Shown: positions 51,763 to 63,020 of the stretch, piece by piece
Layout: each line of letters opens with the position of its first letter
Position numbering within the stretch: the stretch's first letter is position 1
Origin: Methylocystis echinoides
GTDB taxonomy: Bacteria > Pseudomonadota > Alphaproteobacteria > Rhizobiales > Beijerinckiaceae
Direction: 5' to 3'
NCBI RefSeq assembly: GCF_027923385.1
Contig: NZ_BSEC01000001.1
Span: 632,501-696,500, forward strand
DNA: 64,000 nt
The notes under the pieces: generated by a model
Databases searched by the model: none
The model's input: the letters and a program-made list of their open reading frames with translations, nothing else
Told to the model about the DNA's origin: nothing
Made by a program: the position numbers and the translations under genes

Positions 51763-53212
51763 GCCGCAAGCTGATGATCCAGGGCACGGGGTCGGACGTC
51801 GGCAAATCGCTCGTCGTCGCGGGCCTCGCGCGCGCCTTCGCCAATCGCGGTTTGCGCGTCGCGCCCTTCAAGCCGCAGAACATGTCGAACAATGCGGCGG
51901 TCACCGCGGATGGCGGCGAGATTGGCCGCGCCCAGGCGCTTCAGGCGCGCGCGGCGCGACTGGCGCCCAGCGTGGACATGAATCCGGTGCTGCTGAAACC
52001 GCAGGGCGGCAATGGTTCGCAGGTGGTGGTGCGCGGCGTTGTCGCCGGGCAGGCGAAGGCCCGCGACTATCAGGACTGGAAACCGCGCCTGAAGCCCGCC
52101 GTCATGGAAAGTTTCGCGCGCCTTTCCGCTGCGCGCGATCTGGTCATCATCGAAGGCGCCGGCAGCGCGGCGGAAGTGAATCTGCGCGCCAACGACATCG
52201 CCAACATGGGCTTCGCGCGAGACGCGGACGCGCCGGTCGTGCTCGTCGGCGACATCGATCGCGGCGGCGTCATTGCGCAGCTCGTGGGGTGCAAGGTCGT
52301 GCTCGATGACGCTGACGCGGCGATGATCGAGGGCTTCATCGTCAACAAGTTCCGTGGCGATCCCACGCTGTTCGAGGATGGCATGCGTTTCGTCGCCGCG
52401 CGCACCGGCTGGCGCGCGCTCGGGTTGGTTCCTTATTTCGAGGGCGCCGCGCGCCTTCCCGCCGAAGACGCCTTTGGCCTTCGTGGCGCGCGCGCGACGA
52501 AAGGCGCGGGCGTCGTGATCGCCGCGCCGCTGCTGCCGCATATCGCCAATTTCGACGATCTCGATCCGCTGAAAGCGGAAAGCGGCGTCGATCTGCGTTT
52601 CATCGCGCCCGGCGACCCCTTGCCGGCGGAGGCGGCGCTCGTCATCCTTCCCGGCTCCAAGGCGACCATCGCCGATCTCGCCGCGCTGCGCGCAAATGGC
52701 TGGGACATCGATCTCTTCGCCCATGTGCGGCGCGGCGGGCGCGTCTTTGGCGTTTGCGGCGGCTATCAGATGCTCGGCCGCCTCATCCGCGACCCGCATG
52801 GCATGGAAGGCGACGTCGCGGCGGCGCCGGGTCTGGGCCTGCTCGATATCGAAACGGTGCTGACCGACACGAAAACGCTGGTCGCCGTCAGCGGCCGCGC
52901 GCCGACGTTCGACGCGCCCTTCCATGGCTACGAAATGCATGTCGGCGAAACCGCCGGCCCCGATTGCGCGCAGCCGCTGCTGCGGTTCGAGGACGGCCGC
53001 GTCGATGGCGCGCAGTCGCGGGACTTGCGCGTCATGGGCGCCTATGTGCATGGCCTCTTCGCCGATGACGCGCTGCGCGCGGCGTTCCTTGCCCGGATCG
53101 GGGCCGAGGCCGCGCCCCTGAATTACGAACAGTCGATCGACGAAACACTGGACGCGCTGGCCGCTCATTGCGAAAAGCACATCGACCTCGACGCGCTTTG
53201 GGAGATCGCCAG

Positions 53213-53216
<4 letters not shown>
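51759..53216 (+). CDS. cobQ: Cobyric acid synthase
   Basis: Glutamine-dependent amidation of adenosylcobyrinate a,c-diamide at four side chains. The N-terminal ATP-binding domain has GTGSDVGKS near residue 5 and [30 protein letters not shown] follows. The C-terminal class I glutaminase domain has the nucleophile C333 in [10 protein letters not shown] and a conserved histidine in GAYVHGLF near 430. Length is 485 residues. It is coupled to cobK and cobC by 4-base overlaps. Confidence 0.95.
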
Positions 53217-54978
<1,762 letters not shown>

Positions 54979-55115
54979 TTGCTTCATGAAATGTTACGGG
55001 CGATTAATTGTCTGGCAACGACGCCTTAAGCGTGACAGCAGAAGCTGTTTGCATTTAGGGAGCAGCCGGACGAACATCGCAGCGCTCCAGAGCGGAGCAG
55101 CGGAGACGCAAAGAG

Positions 55116-55403
55116 ATGGCGCCGGCGACGATCGAATACGACTTCGACAAATCCTTCCCGCTCGCCAACAACACGGTGTTGACCGTGACGGAAGTGCCCG
55201 ATTGTGAAGAGGCGCTTCTGAAGCTTCTGGAAAGGGCGATGCTGCGCGGTTTCGACACTCATGCGCGCCTGACAGAAATCCATCTGCCGATGGAGCGCTT
55301 CCCGCACATGGACTCGAAATTCTGGCATGTGCCGATCGAGGATTGCGGCAAGGCGCAGGTGCTGCGCTTCTTCTTCGAACATCCGGATACGGAAGCGCAG
55401 TAA
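55116..55403 (+). CDS. Hypothetical small protein
   Basis: A protein of 95 residues (MAPATIEYDFDKSFPLANN start) with a balanced composition unlike the arginine-rich chance frames around it. No signal peptide or transmembrane helix is visible and I recognise no family. A purine-rich stretch (CGGAGACGCAAAGAG) precedes the ATG. It stands 137 bases after bluB and directly before a palindromic repeat. Confidence 0.6.
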   Translation: MAPATIEYDFDKSFPLANNTVLTVTEVPDCEEALLKLLERAMLRGFDTHARLTEIHLPMERFPHMDSKFWHVPIEDCGKAQVLRFFFEHPDTEAQ

Positions 55404-55530
55404 CCCCTCATCCGGCGCGTCGCGCCACCTTCTCCCGCAAGGGGAGAAGGGGAAGATGGCAATCCTTCAGGATCACCCCTTCTCCCCTTGCGGGAGAAGG
55501 TGGCCCCGCGAAGCGGGGTCGGATGAGGGG
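55404..55530. repeat. Interspersed palindrome C, reaching into the RND permease gene
   Basis: Arms 55404-55452 and 55476-55530. The first 29 bases of the right arm (CCCCTTCTCCCCTTGCGGGA...) are an exact reverse complement of the left arm, as is the outer CGGATGAGGGG; between them the small inner stem differs. The right arm encodes the last 18 residues of the RND permease on the minus strand. The architecture matches copies A and B. Confidence 0.9.
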
Positions 55531-58500
55531 GCCGCGCCTCCCTTCGACTTGCGGCTCAACTTGCTCATCAGCAGATAGATCACCGGGGTCGTGTAGAGCG
55601 TCAGCACCTGCGAGAGCAGCAGGCCGCCGATGATGGTGATGCCGAGCGGACGGCGCAATTCGGCGCCGATGCCCGTCGCGAAAGCGAGCGGCAGCGCGCC
55701 GAACATGGCGGCGAGCGTCGTCATGAGAATCGGGCGGAAGCGTTCGCGCGCCGCCTCCAGCGCCGCGTCATGGGTCGAGAGGCCGCGCTCGCGTTCGGCG
55801 GCAAGCGCAAAGTCGACGAGCATGATGCCGTTCTTCTTCACGATGCCGATCAGCAGCAGAATGCCGATGAAGGCGATCACCGTGAATTCGACGTCGAAAA
55901 GCTCGAGCGACAGAAGCGCGCCGAGACCTGCCGACGGCAGGGTCGAGATGATCGTGATCGGATGCACCAGGCTTTCGTAGAGAATGCCCAGAATGATGTA
56001 GACGGCGAGCAGCGCCGCGACGATCAGCGTCGCCATGCCTTTCGCGACGTTCCGGAAATCCGCCGCGTCGCCGGCGAAAGCCGTGTGCAGGCTGCTCGGC
56101 GGATTGAGTTCCGCGATCAGATTTTCGATGGCGTTGGTCGCGGCGTCGAGCGAGGAGCCGGGCGCAACATTGTAGGAGATGGTGATCGCCGGCAGCACGC
56201 CCTGATGGTTCACCACGAGCGGCATGGCGCTGCGTTCGATGTGGGCGAGCGAGGTCAGCGGAATCTGCATGCCGGTCGAGCTGGAGACATAGACGCCGGC
56301 GAGATCGCGCACGTCGCGCTGGCGCGAGGGCGGCGTCTCGAAGATGACCCGATACTGATTTCGTTGCGTGTAGATGATCGTGTCCTGCCGCTGGCCGAAG
56401 GCGCTGTTGAGCGCGGCGTCGATGGCGGCGATCGGCACATTCATGCGCGAGGCGGCGTTGCGGTCGATGACGACCGAGGCGCGCAGGCCGCCGGCTTCCT
56501 TGTCCGAGGTCACGTCGATCAGCTCGGGCAGCTTCTTCATGCCGGCGAGAATCTTCTCGCGCCATTCGTCGAGTTCGACAAGCGAGGCGTCCGAAAGTGA
56601 GAACTGATATTGCGACTTGCTGACGCGGCCGCCGCTGCGCAGATCCTGCGAGGGCACCATGAAGACATTGACGCCCGCGATCTTGGCGAATTCCTTGCGC
56701 AGCCGGGCGATGACCTCCTTGCTCGACGTCTTGCGCTCGCCGATGGGCTTCAGGAGAACGAACAGGCGGCCCTGATTGCCGGAGGCGGTGAGCGAGCCGG
56801 CGCCGATGAAGGAGCCGACGTTGAGAACGTCGGGATCGGCGAGCAGCGCGTCGCTCACCTTGCGCTGCAGCCGCACCATTTCGGTGAAGGAGACGTCGGG
56901 AGAGGCTTCCGTCGTGCCATTGATGAGGCCGATGTCGTCTTGCGGCAGATTGCCTTTCGGGATCGTGCGGTAAAGCTGGACCGTCCAGGCCACCGTCGCC
57001 AGAATGACGACGAGGGTGACCCAGGGGTGATCGACCACGGGCCGCAACGAGCGCCCGTAGAAATCGACGACACGCTCGAGCGCGCCTTCGACGAGGCGAT
57101 CGAAGCGGGTCGTCTCGGCGTCCTTCCGGGAGGGCAGCCAGGCGCAGATCATCGGCGTGACGGTCAGCGACACCACCATTGAAATCACGATGGCGAAGAC
57201 GAGCGTCATCGAGAATTCGCGCAACAGCCGCCCCATCACCCCTTCCATGAAGAGCAGCGGCACGAAGACCGCGATGAGCGACAGGGTGATCGAGAAGACG
57301 GTGAAGCCGATTTCCTTCGCGCCGACGATCGCGGCGTCGAGGCGGCTCATGCCGCGCTCGCGGTTGCTCTCGATGTTCTCGATCATCACGATGGCGTCGT
57401 CGACGACGAAGCCGACGGAGATGGTGAGCGCCATGAGCGAGAGATTGTCGATCGAAAAGCCGGCGACCCACATGGCCGCGCAGGCGCCGACCAGCGAGAG
57501 CGGCACCGAGATGCCCGCCGCGATGACGGGCGTCGCGCGGCGCAGGAAGACGAAGACCACCATCATCACGAGCGCGATGGAGATCGCCAGCGTGAACTGG
57601 ATGTCGTGGATGCTGGCGCGGATCGTCTGGGTGCGGTCGGAGAGAACGCTGATCTTGACGCCGGAGGGAATCCACTCCTGGAGCTGCGGCAGCATCGCCT
57701 TGATGCGGTCGACCGTCTCGATCACATTGGCGTTCGGCTGCTTGGTGACGATGACGATCACCGCCGGCTTGCCGTTGAACCAGCCGGCCGACATGCGGTT
57801 GCGCACGCCGCGCTCGACCGTCGCGACGTCGCCGAGCTTCACGATGGCGCCGCCGCGCGAGGCGATGACGATATTGCGATAATCTTCCGGCGTCGCGAGC
57901 TGATCGGTCGTGCCGAGCGTGATTTCCTGCGTCGTTCCGGCCAGCGCGCCGACGGCGGAATGCGCATTGGCGGCGAAGAGCGCGCGCGCCACTTCATTGA
58001 CGCCGAGATTCATGGCCGCGAGCCGCGCCGAATCCACCTGCACGCGGATCGCCGGCTGCTCCGCGCCCGCGATGCGCGCCTCGGCGACGCCGGGCACCTG
58101 CGAGATGCGCTGCGCGATCACCGAGTCGGTCGCGTCGAAGATGGCGCTCGTCGGCATGGTGTCCGAGGTCATGGCCAGCACCAGCACCGGCATGGTCGAC
58201 TGGCTCGCCTTGCGGAATGTCGGCGAGGTGGGCAGATCGCTCGGCAGATCGACGAGCGAGGCGTTGATCGCCGCCTGCACGTCGCGCGCGGCGGCGTCGA
58301 GATTCTTGTTGATGTCGAACTGCGCGATGATCTGCGTCGAGCCGAGCGAGTTGGACGAGGTCAGTTCGTTCAGCCCGGCGATGCTGGACAGTCGACGCTC
58401 CAGCGGCGCCGCCACGGAGGCGGCCATGGTCTCGGGATCGGCGCCCGGGCGCGAGGCGCCGATGCCAATGGCCGGGAAATCCACCGCCGGCAGACTCGCG

Positions 58501-58601
58501 ACGGGCAGAAAGAAATAGGCGACGGCGCCAAGCAGGAACAGCGCCAAAGCGAGGAGCGTCGTGCCGACCGGGCGGCGGATGAAGACTTCGGAGAGGTTCA
58601 T
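55473..58601 (-). CDS. RND efflux permease (MdtC-like)
   Basis: Proton-driven inner-membrane pump of the HAE1/MdtBC type. It starts MNLSEVFIRRPVGTTLLALAL and has 12 transmembrane helices in the usual 1+5+1+5 plan and two large periplasmic loops; VDDAIVMIENIESNRERG and GIVKKNGIMLVDFAL are family landmarks. Length is 1042 residues. The last 18 residues (beginning PSSDPASRG, ending QGEKG) are encoded by palindrome C, so the original end was replaced. It overlaps the second permease gene by 4 bases. Substrates are unknown. Confidence 0.93.
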   Translation of the reverse strand: MNLSEVFIRRPVGTTLLALALFLLGAVAYFFLPVASLPAVDFPAIGIGASRPGADPETMAASVAAPLERRLSSIAGLNELTSSNSLGSTQIIAQFDINKNLDAAARDVQAAINASLVDLPSDLPTSPTFRKASQSTMPVLVLAMTSDTMPTSAIFDATDSVIAQRISQVPGVAEARIAGAEQPAIRVQVDSARLAAMNLGVNEVARALFAANAHSAVGALAGTTQEITLGTTDQLATPEDYRNIVIASRGGAIVKLGDVATVERGVRNRMSAGWFNGKPAVIVIVTKQPNANVIETVDRIKAMLPQLQEWIPSGVKISVLSDRTQTIRASIHDIQFTLAISIALVMMVVFVFLRRATPVIAAGISVPLSLVGACAAMWVAGFSIDNLSLMALTISVGFVVDDAIVMIENIESNRERGMSRLDAAIVGAKEIGFTVFSITLSLIAVFVPLLFMEGVMGRLLREFSMTLVFAIVISMVVSLTVTPMICAWLPSRKDAETTRFDRLVEGALERVVDFYGRSLRPVVDHPWVTLVVILATVAWTVQLYRTIPKGNLPQDDIGLINGTTEASPDVSFTEMVRLQRKVSDALLADPDVLNVGSFIGAGSLTASGNQGRLFVLLKPIGERKTSSKEVIARLRKEFAKIAGVNVFMVPSQDLRSGGRVSKSQYQFSLSDASLVELDEWREKILAGMKKLPELIDVTSDKEAGGLRASVVIDRNAASRMNVPIAAIDAALNSAFGQRQDTIIYTQRNQYRVIFETPPSRQRDVRDLAGVYVSSSTGMQIPLTSLAHIERSAMPLVVNHQGVLPAITISYNVAPGSSLDAATNAIENLIAELNPPSSLHTAFAGDAADFRNVAKGMATLIVAALLAVYIILGILYESLVHPITIISTLPSAGLGALLSLELFDVEFTVIAFIGILLLIGIVKKNGIMLVDFALAAERERGLSTHDAALEAARERFRPILMTTLAAMFGALPLAFATGIGAELRRPLGITIIGGLLLSQVLTLYTTPVIYLLMSKLSRKSKGGAAPSSDPASRGHLLPQGEKG

Positions 58602-61600
58602 TCCGCCGCCTCCCGGCGCGGCGGCGGCTCCTCGGCGGGCCGTGGCCCTTCCTCGACGGTTTCGTCGGCGCGTCCCGCGCGGAAGCGCTGGCGCAGCTTC
58701 TCCACCTGAAGATAGATCACCGGGGTCGTGTAAAGCGTCAGCGCCTGGCTCACGAGCAGGCCGCCGATGATCGAAATGCCGAGCGGAAGGCGCAATTCGC
58801 TGCCCGGGCCATGCGCCAGCGCCAGCGGCAGGGCGCCAAACAGCGCGGCGAGGGTGGTCATCATGATCGGACGGAAACGAAGCTGCGCCGCGCGCACGAT
58901 GGATTCTTCCGGCGACAGGCCTTCGTCGCGCTCGGCGTCGAGCGCGAAGTCGATCATCATGATCGCGTTCTTCTTCACGATGCCCATCAGCAGCACGATG
59001 CCGATCAGCGCCACGATGGAGAGGTCGATGCCGAAGACGAGCAGCGCGAGCAGCGCGCCGACGCCCGCCGAGGGCAGCGTCGTGAGCACGGTGAAGGGAT
59101 GGGCGAAGCTCTCATAGAGCACGCCGAGCACGACATAGATGGCGATGATCGCTGCGAGGATGAGCCAGGGCTCGCTCGCCAGCGACTTGTTGAATTCGGC
59201 GGCGTCGGCGGTGAAGACGCCGGTGATGGTCGGCGGCATGCCGATCGCCTTCTCGGCCTGCGCGATGATCTTCACCGCCTCGCCGAGCGCGACGCCCCTG
59301 GCGAGATCGAAGCTGATGGTCGAGGCCGGAAACTGATCCTGATGCGCGACGGAGAGCGGCGCGGCGACATTCTCGACCTTGACGAAAGTGGCGAGCGGCG
59401 TCTGCGGCCCGCCGCCCGCGGGCGCCACATAAAGCTTTTCCAGCGCCGACATGTCGCGCAGATATTGCGGCGCCGCTTCGAGGATGACGCGATACTGGTT
59501 CGACTGCGTGTAGATCGTCGAAATCTGGCGCTGGCCGTAGGCGTCGTTCAGCACATTGTCGACGTCCTGCGCGGAAATGCCGAGACGGCCCATCTTGTCG
59601 CGGTCGATGCGCATGAGCGCGCGCAGGCCGCCGTCCTGCGTCTCGGCGGCGACGTTCTTGAGCTGTGGCGTCGCCCGCAACTGATCGAGCAGACGGTTCG
59701 ACCAGCGCAGCAGTTCGCCGGCGTCGGCGGAGGTCAGCGTGTATTGATATTGCGAGCGGCTCGGGCGCGTCGTGATCTGGATATCCTGCACCGGCTCGAT
59801 GAACAGCGTGGCGCCCGCAACCTTCTCGCCCGCCGCCTTCAGGCGGTCGGCGACCTCGTCGGCGCTGACATGGCGCACGTCGCGATTGCGCAGCGTCACG
59901 GTGAGGCGCCCGACATTGGTGGTGGCGTTGAGCGGTCCGACGCCGAGCACGGAGGTGACGCCCGTCACTTCCGGGTCCTTGCGGACGATGTCGGTGATCT
60001 TCGCCTGAAGCGCTCGCATGCGCTCGAAGGAGGCGTCGGGCGACGCCTCCAGCACGATGCTCAGAACGCTCGTGTCCTGGCGGGGCAGGAAGCCTTTCGG
60101 GATATAGGCCCAGAGCGCGAGCGTCAGCGCCAGCGTGCCGCCGGTCAGGATCAGCATGAAGCGTTGATGGTCGAGCGCCCAGTCGAGCGAACGGTAATAT
60201 TTGCGGTCGAGCCAGAGCGACATGATTTCCCATGTCGAATGGGTGCGCTCGGGCGCCGACCGCAGCAGCACCGCGCAGAGCATCGGCGTGAGGGTCAGCG
60301 AGATGACCGCCGAAATGACCACGGCGATGGAGAGCGTCAGGGCGAATTCCCGGAACATGCGCCCGACGATGCCGGTCATGAACAGCAGCGGGATGAACAC
60401 CGCGATCAGCGAGACCGTCAGCGACACGACGGTGAAGCCGATTTCCTTCGCGCCGTGGAGCGCCGCCTGTCGCGGGGTCTTGCCATGCTCGATGTTGCGG
60501 AAGACGTTCTCGATCATCACGATGGCGTCGTCGACGATGAAGCCCGTGCCGATGGTGAGCGCCATCAGCGACAGATTGTCGAGCGAGAAACCCGCCGCCC
60601 ACATCACGAAGAAGGTGGCGATGATGGAGAGCGGCAGGCTGACGCCGGCGATCAGCGTCGCGCGCCAGCTTCTCAGGAACATCAGCACCACGGCGACGAC
60701 GAGGCCCGCCGCAATCACGAGGGTGAGCTGCACCTCGTGGATCGAGGCGCGGATCGTGTCGGTGCGGTCGTTGACGACGTCGAGGCTCATGCCGGCGGGA
60801 AGTTCGCCGCGCAGTTTCGGCAGCGTCTGCTTCACCAGTTCGACGGTGGCGATGATATTGGCGCCGGGCTGGCGCATCACGTCGAGGATGATGGACTGTT
60901 CGCCATTGTACCAGCCGCCGACGCGGGCGTTTTCGAGCCCGTCGGAGACCTTGGCGACGTCGCGCAGCATCACCGGCGCCTTGTTGCGCCAGGCGACGAT
61001 GATCGTCTCATATTGCTTCGCCTGCAAAATCTGGTCGTTGGCGTCGAGCGTGTAGGACTGCCGCTGGCCTTCGAGCGAGCCCTTGGCGCCGGCGTTGTTC
61101 GCGGCGGCGACCGCCTGTCGCAGGTCCTCGAGGCCGATGCGATTTGCGGCCAGGCGCGCGAGATCGGCCTCGATGCGGATCGCCGGACGCACGCCGCCCT
61201 GCACCGAGACGCGGCCGACGCCCGAGACCTGCGCGAGCTGCGGCGCGATCAGCGTGTCGGCGATGTCGGAGAGATCGCGCAGCGTCGCGGTCTTCGAGCG
61301 CAAAGTGAGCGTCATCACCGGCGTGTCGGCCGGGTTCACCTTGGCGTAGACGGGCGGATAGGGGAGATCGCGCGGCAGTGTCGAGGCGGCGGCGTTGATC
61401 GCCGCCTGCACGTCCTGCGCGGCGGCGTCGATGTCGCGGCCGAGGTCGAATTGCAGGGTGATCTGCGACAGGCCGAAGGAGCTTTGCGACGACATGCCGG
61501 TGAGTGACGGGATTTGCCCGAACTGCCGTTCGAGCGAGGCCGTCACCAGCGAGGCGATGGTGTCGGGATTGGCGCCGGGAAGCTGTGTCGTGACCTGAAT

Positions 61601-61732
61601 GGTCGGGAAGTCGACCTGCGGCAGCGGCGAGATCGAGAGGCGCATGTAGCCGAGCAGGCCGAACAGCAGCACGGCGAAAGCCATGAGCGACGTCGCCACC
61701 GGCCTCTTGATGAAGGGCGCCGATACATTCAT
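58598..61732 (-). CDS. RND efflux permease (MdtB-like)
   Basis: Second permease of the pair, which in MdtBC systems form a mixed trimer. It starts MNVSAPFIKRPVATSLMAFAV; I chose the ATG at 61732 because the preceding 46 residues are proline/arginine-rich and overlap the adaptor gene. Landmarks are VDDAIVMIENVFRNIEHG, PVLGVGPLN-type loop segments and GIVKKNAIMMIDFALDAERDEG. Length is 1044 residues. It lies 10 bases after the adaptor gene. Confidence 0.93.
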   Translation of the reverse strand: MNVSAPFIKRPVATSLMAFAVLLFGLLGYMRLSISPLPQVDFPTIQVTTQLPGANPDTIASLVTASLERQFGQIPSLTGMSSQSSFGLSQITLQFDLGRDIDAAAQDVQAAINAAASTLPRDLPYPPVYAKVNPADTPVMTLTLRSKTATLRDLSDIADTLIAPQLAQVSGVGRVSVQGGVRPAIRIEADLARLAANRIGLEDLRQAVAAANNAGAKGSLEGQRQSYTLDANDQILQAKQYETIIVAWRNKAPVMLRDVAKVSDGLENARVGGWYNGEQSIILDVMRQPGANIIATVELVKQTLPKLRGELPAGMSLDVVNDRTDTIRASIHEVQLTLVIAAGLVVAVVLMFLRSWRATLIAGVSLPLSIIATFFVMWAAGFSLDNLSLMALTIGTGFIVDDAIVMIENVFRNIEHGKTPRQAALHGAKEIGFTVVSLTVSLIAVFIPLLFMTGIVGRMFREFALTLSIAVVISAVISLTLTPMLCAVLLRSAPERTHSTWEIMSLWLDRKYYRSLDWALDHQRFMLILTGGTLALTLALWAYIPKGFLPRQDTSVLSIVLEASPDASFERMRALQAKITDIVRKDPEVTGVTSVLGVGPLNATTNVGRLTVTLRNRDVRHVSADEVADRLKAAGEKVAGATLFIEPVQDIQITTRPSRSQYQYTLTSADAGELLRWSNRLLDQLRATPQLKNVAAETQDGGLRALMRIDRDKMGRLGISAQDVDNVLNDAYGQRQISTIYTQSNQYRVILEAAPQYLRDMSALEKLYVAPAGGGPQTPLATFVKVENVAAPLSVAHQDQFPASTISFDLARGVALGEAVKIIAQAEKAIGMPPTITGVFTADAAEFNKSLASEPWLILAAIIAIYVVLGVLYESFAHPFTVLTTLPSAGVGALLALLVFGIDLSIVALIGIVLLMGIVKKNAIMMIDFALDAERDEGLSPEESIVRAAQLRFRPIMMTTLAALFGALPLALAHGPGSELRLPLGISIIGGLLVSQALTLYTTPVIYLQVEKLRQRFRAGRADETVEEGPRPAEEPPPRREAAE

Positions 61733-61742
61733 CTCGCGAATA

Positions 61743-63020
61743 TCACCTTCCGGGAGAGCCTTCTCCCTTTGCGTCGCGTTCCTTGCGGCCGCCATGGGCC
61801 TTCTTGTTTTCCACCGGCGCGGGCGCCGCGCCCGCCGCGGCGGGAGGCTGCGGCTCGCTATGGGTGACATGCACCTTGGCGCCGTCGAAGAGCCGTGCGA
61901 AGCCGCTGGTCACGACCGTCGTTCCGGGTTCGAGCCCGGAGGTGATGACCACAATGTGCTCATCCTGGCGCCCGGTCGTGACGCTTTTCATCTGGGTTTT
62001 GCCGTCGCTGTCCAGAACATAGACGAAGGCGCCGTTGGGGCCGCGCTGCACGGCCGGGCTCGGGACCACGGTGGCGTTTTTGATCGTGTCCAGCATCAGC
62101 CGCACATTGACGAACTGGCCGGGCCACAGGCCGAGATCGAGATTGGCGAAGGTCGCCTTGAGTTTGACCGTGCCGGTCAGGGGATCGATCTGGTTATCGA
62201 CGACGGAGAGGTCGCCCACTTCCAGATCGGTGGCGTTGTCGGGGGCGAGCGCCCGCACTTTCGCGACGCCCGCGGCCTGCGCCTTCTGCACCGCCGGCAG
62301 TGCCTGCTGGGGCAAGGTGAAGACGACATAGATCGGCTTCAGCTGCGTGACGACGACGATGCCGCTCTGGTCGGAGGGGTGCAGGATGTTGCCGACGTCG
62401 ACCAGCCGGATGCCGACGCGCCCGTCGATGGGCGAGCGGATGGTGGCGTAGTCCAGCGTCGTCTTGGCGTTGTCGATCGCCGCCTGATCGGCGCGCACCT
62501 GCGCCTCGAGCTGCGAGACCTGCGCCTTCTGGGTGGTGTATTGCTGCGCCGAGAGGAACTTGCCGGCGACGAGCTTCTCGTAGCGGACGAGATCGACCCG
62601 GGCGTTGGCGAGATTGGCCTCGTCCTGCGCCTTCTTGGCGACCGCCTGATCGTAGAGCGCCTTATACAGCGCGGGGTCGATCTCGGCGAGGACGTCGCCC
62701 TTTTTCACATCCTGACCTTCGGTGAAGGCGAGATGCAGGAGTCGCCCGTCGACCTGCGTGCGGATCGTCACCGTATTGAGCGCCTGCACCGTGCCGACGG
62801 CGTCGATGGTCACGGGCACATCCTGCACGCGCGACTGCGCCGTCGCCACGCTCACGGTCTCGTCGCGCCGGCGGCTTCCATCCGCGCCGGCCTGGGTCCC
62901 TTCGGCCGCGGGCTTCTCCGCGCCGCCGAAGCGAAAGCCGCTCTGCCAGCCCCAACCGACGACGAGCGCCAGCGCCAGCGCGCCTATCGCCATCAGAATA
63001 CGCCGGTTGGCGCGGATCAT
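61743..63020 (-). CDS. RND periplasmic adaptor protein (MdtA-like)
   Basis: Membrane-fusion protein that links the permeases to the outer-membrane channel. An N-terminal hydrophobic anchor (RRILMAIGALALALVVGWGWQ) is followed by the lipoyl half-motif VTIRTQVDGRLLHLAFTEGQDVKKGDVLAEIDPALY, an alpha-hairpin, the second half-motif YATIRSPIDGRVGIRLVDVGN, and a beta-barrel. The C-terminus is a Pro/Ala/Lys-rich tail. Length is 425 residues. It overlaps the outer-membrane factor gene by 4 bases. Confidence 0.92.
   Translation of the reverse strand: MIRANRRILMAIGALALALVVGWGWQSGFRFGGAEKPAAEGTQAGADGSRRRDETVSVATAQSRVQDVPVTIDAVGTVQALNTVTIRTQVDGRLLHLAFTEGQDVKKGDVLAEIDPALYKALYDQAVAKKAQDEANLANARVDLVRYEKLVAGKFLSAQQYTTQKAQVSQLEAQVRADQAAIDNAKTTLDYATIRSPIDGRVGIRLVDVGNILHPSDQSGIVVVTQLKPIYVVFTLPQQALPAVQKAQAAGVAKVRALAPDNATDLEVGDLSVVDNQIDPLTGTVKLKATFANLDLGLWPGQFVNVRLMLDTIKNATVVPSPAVQRGPNGAFVYVLDSDGKTQMKSVTTGRQDEHIVVITSGLEPGTTVVTSGFARLFDGAKVHVTHSEPQPPAAAGAAPAPVENKKAHGGRKERDAKGEGSPGR

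Noticed and set aside
58811..61507. An 898-codon plus-strand frame opposite the MdtB-like permease
   Set aside because: Antisense shadow of a clear RND permease, rich in Arg, His, Asp and Gly with no domain.
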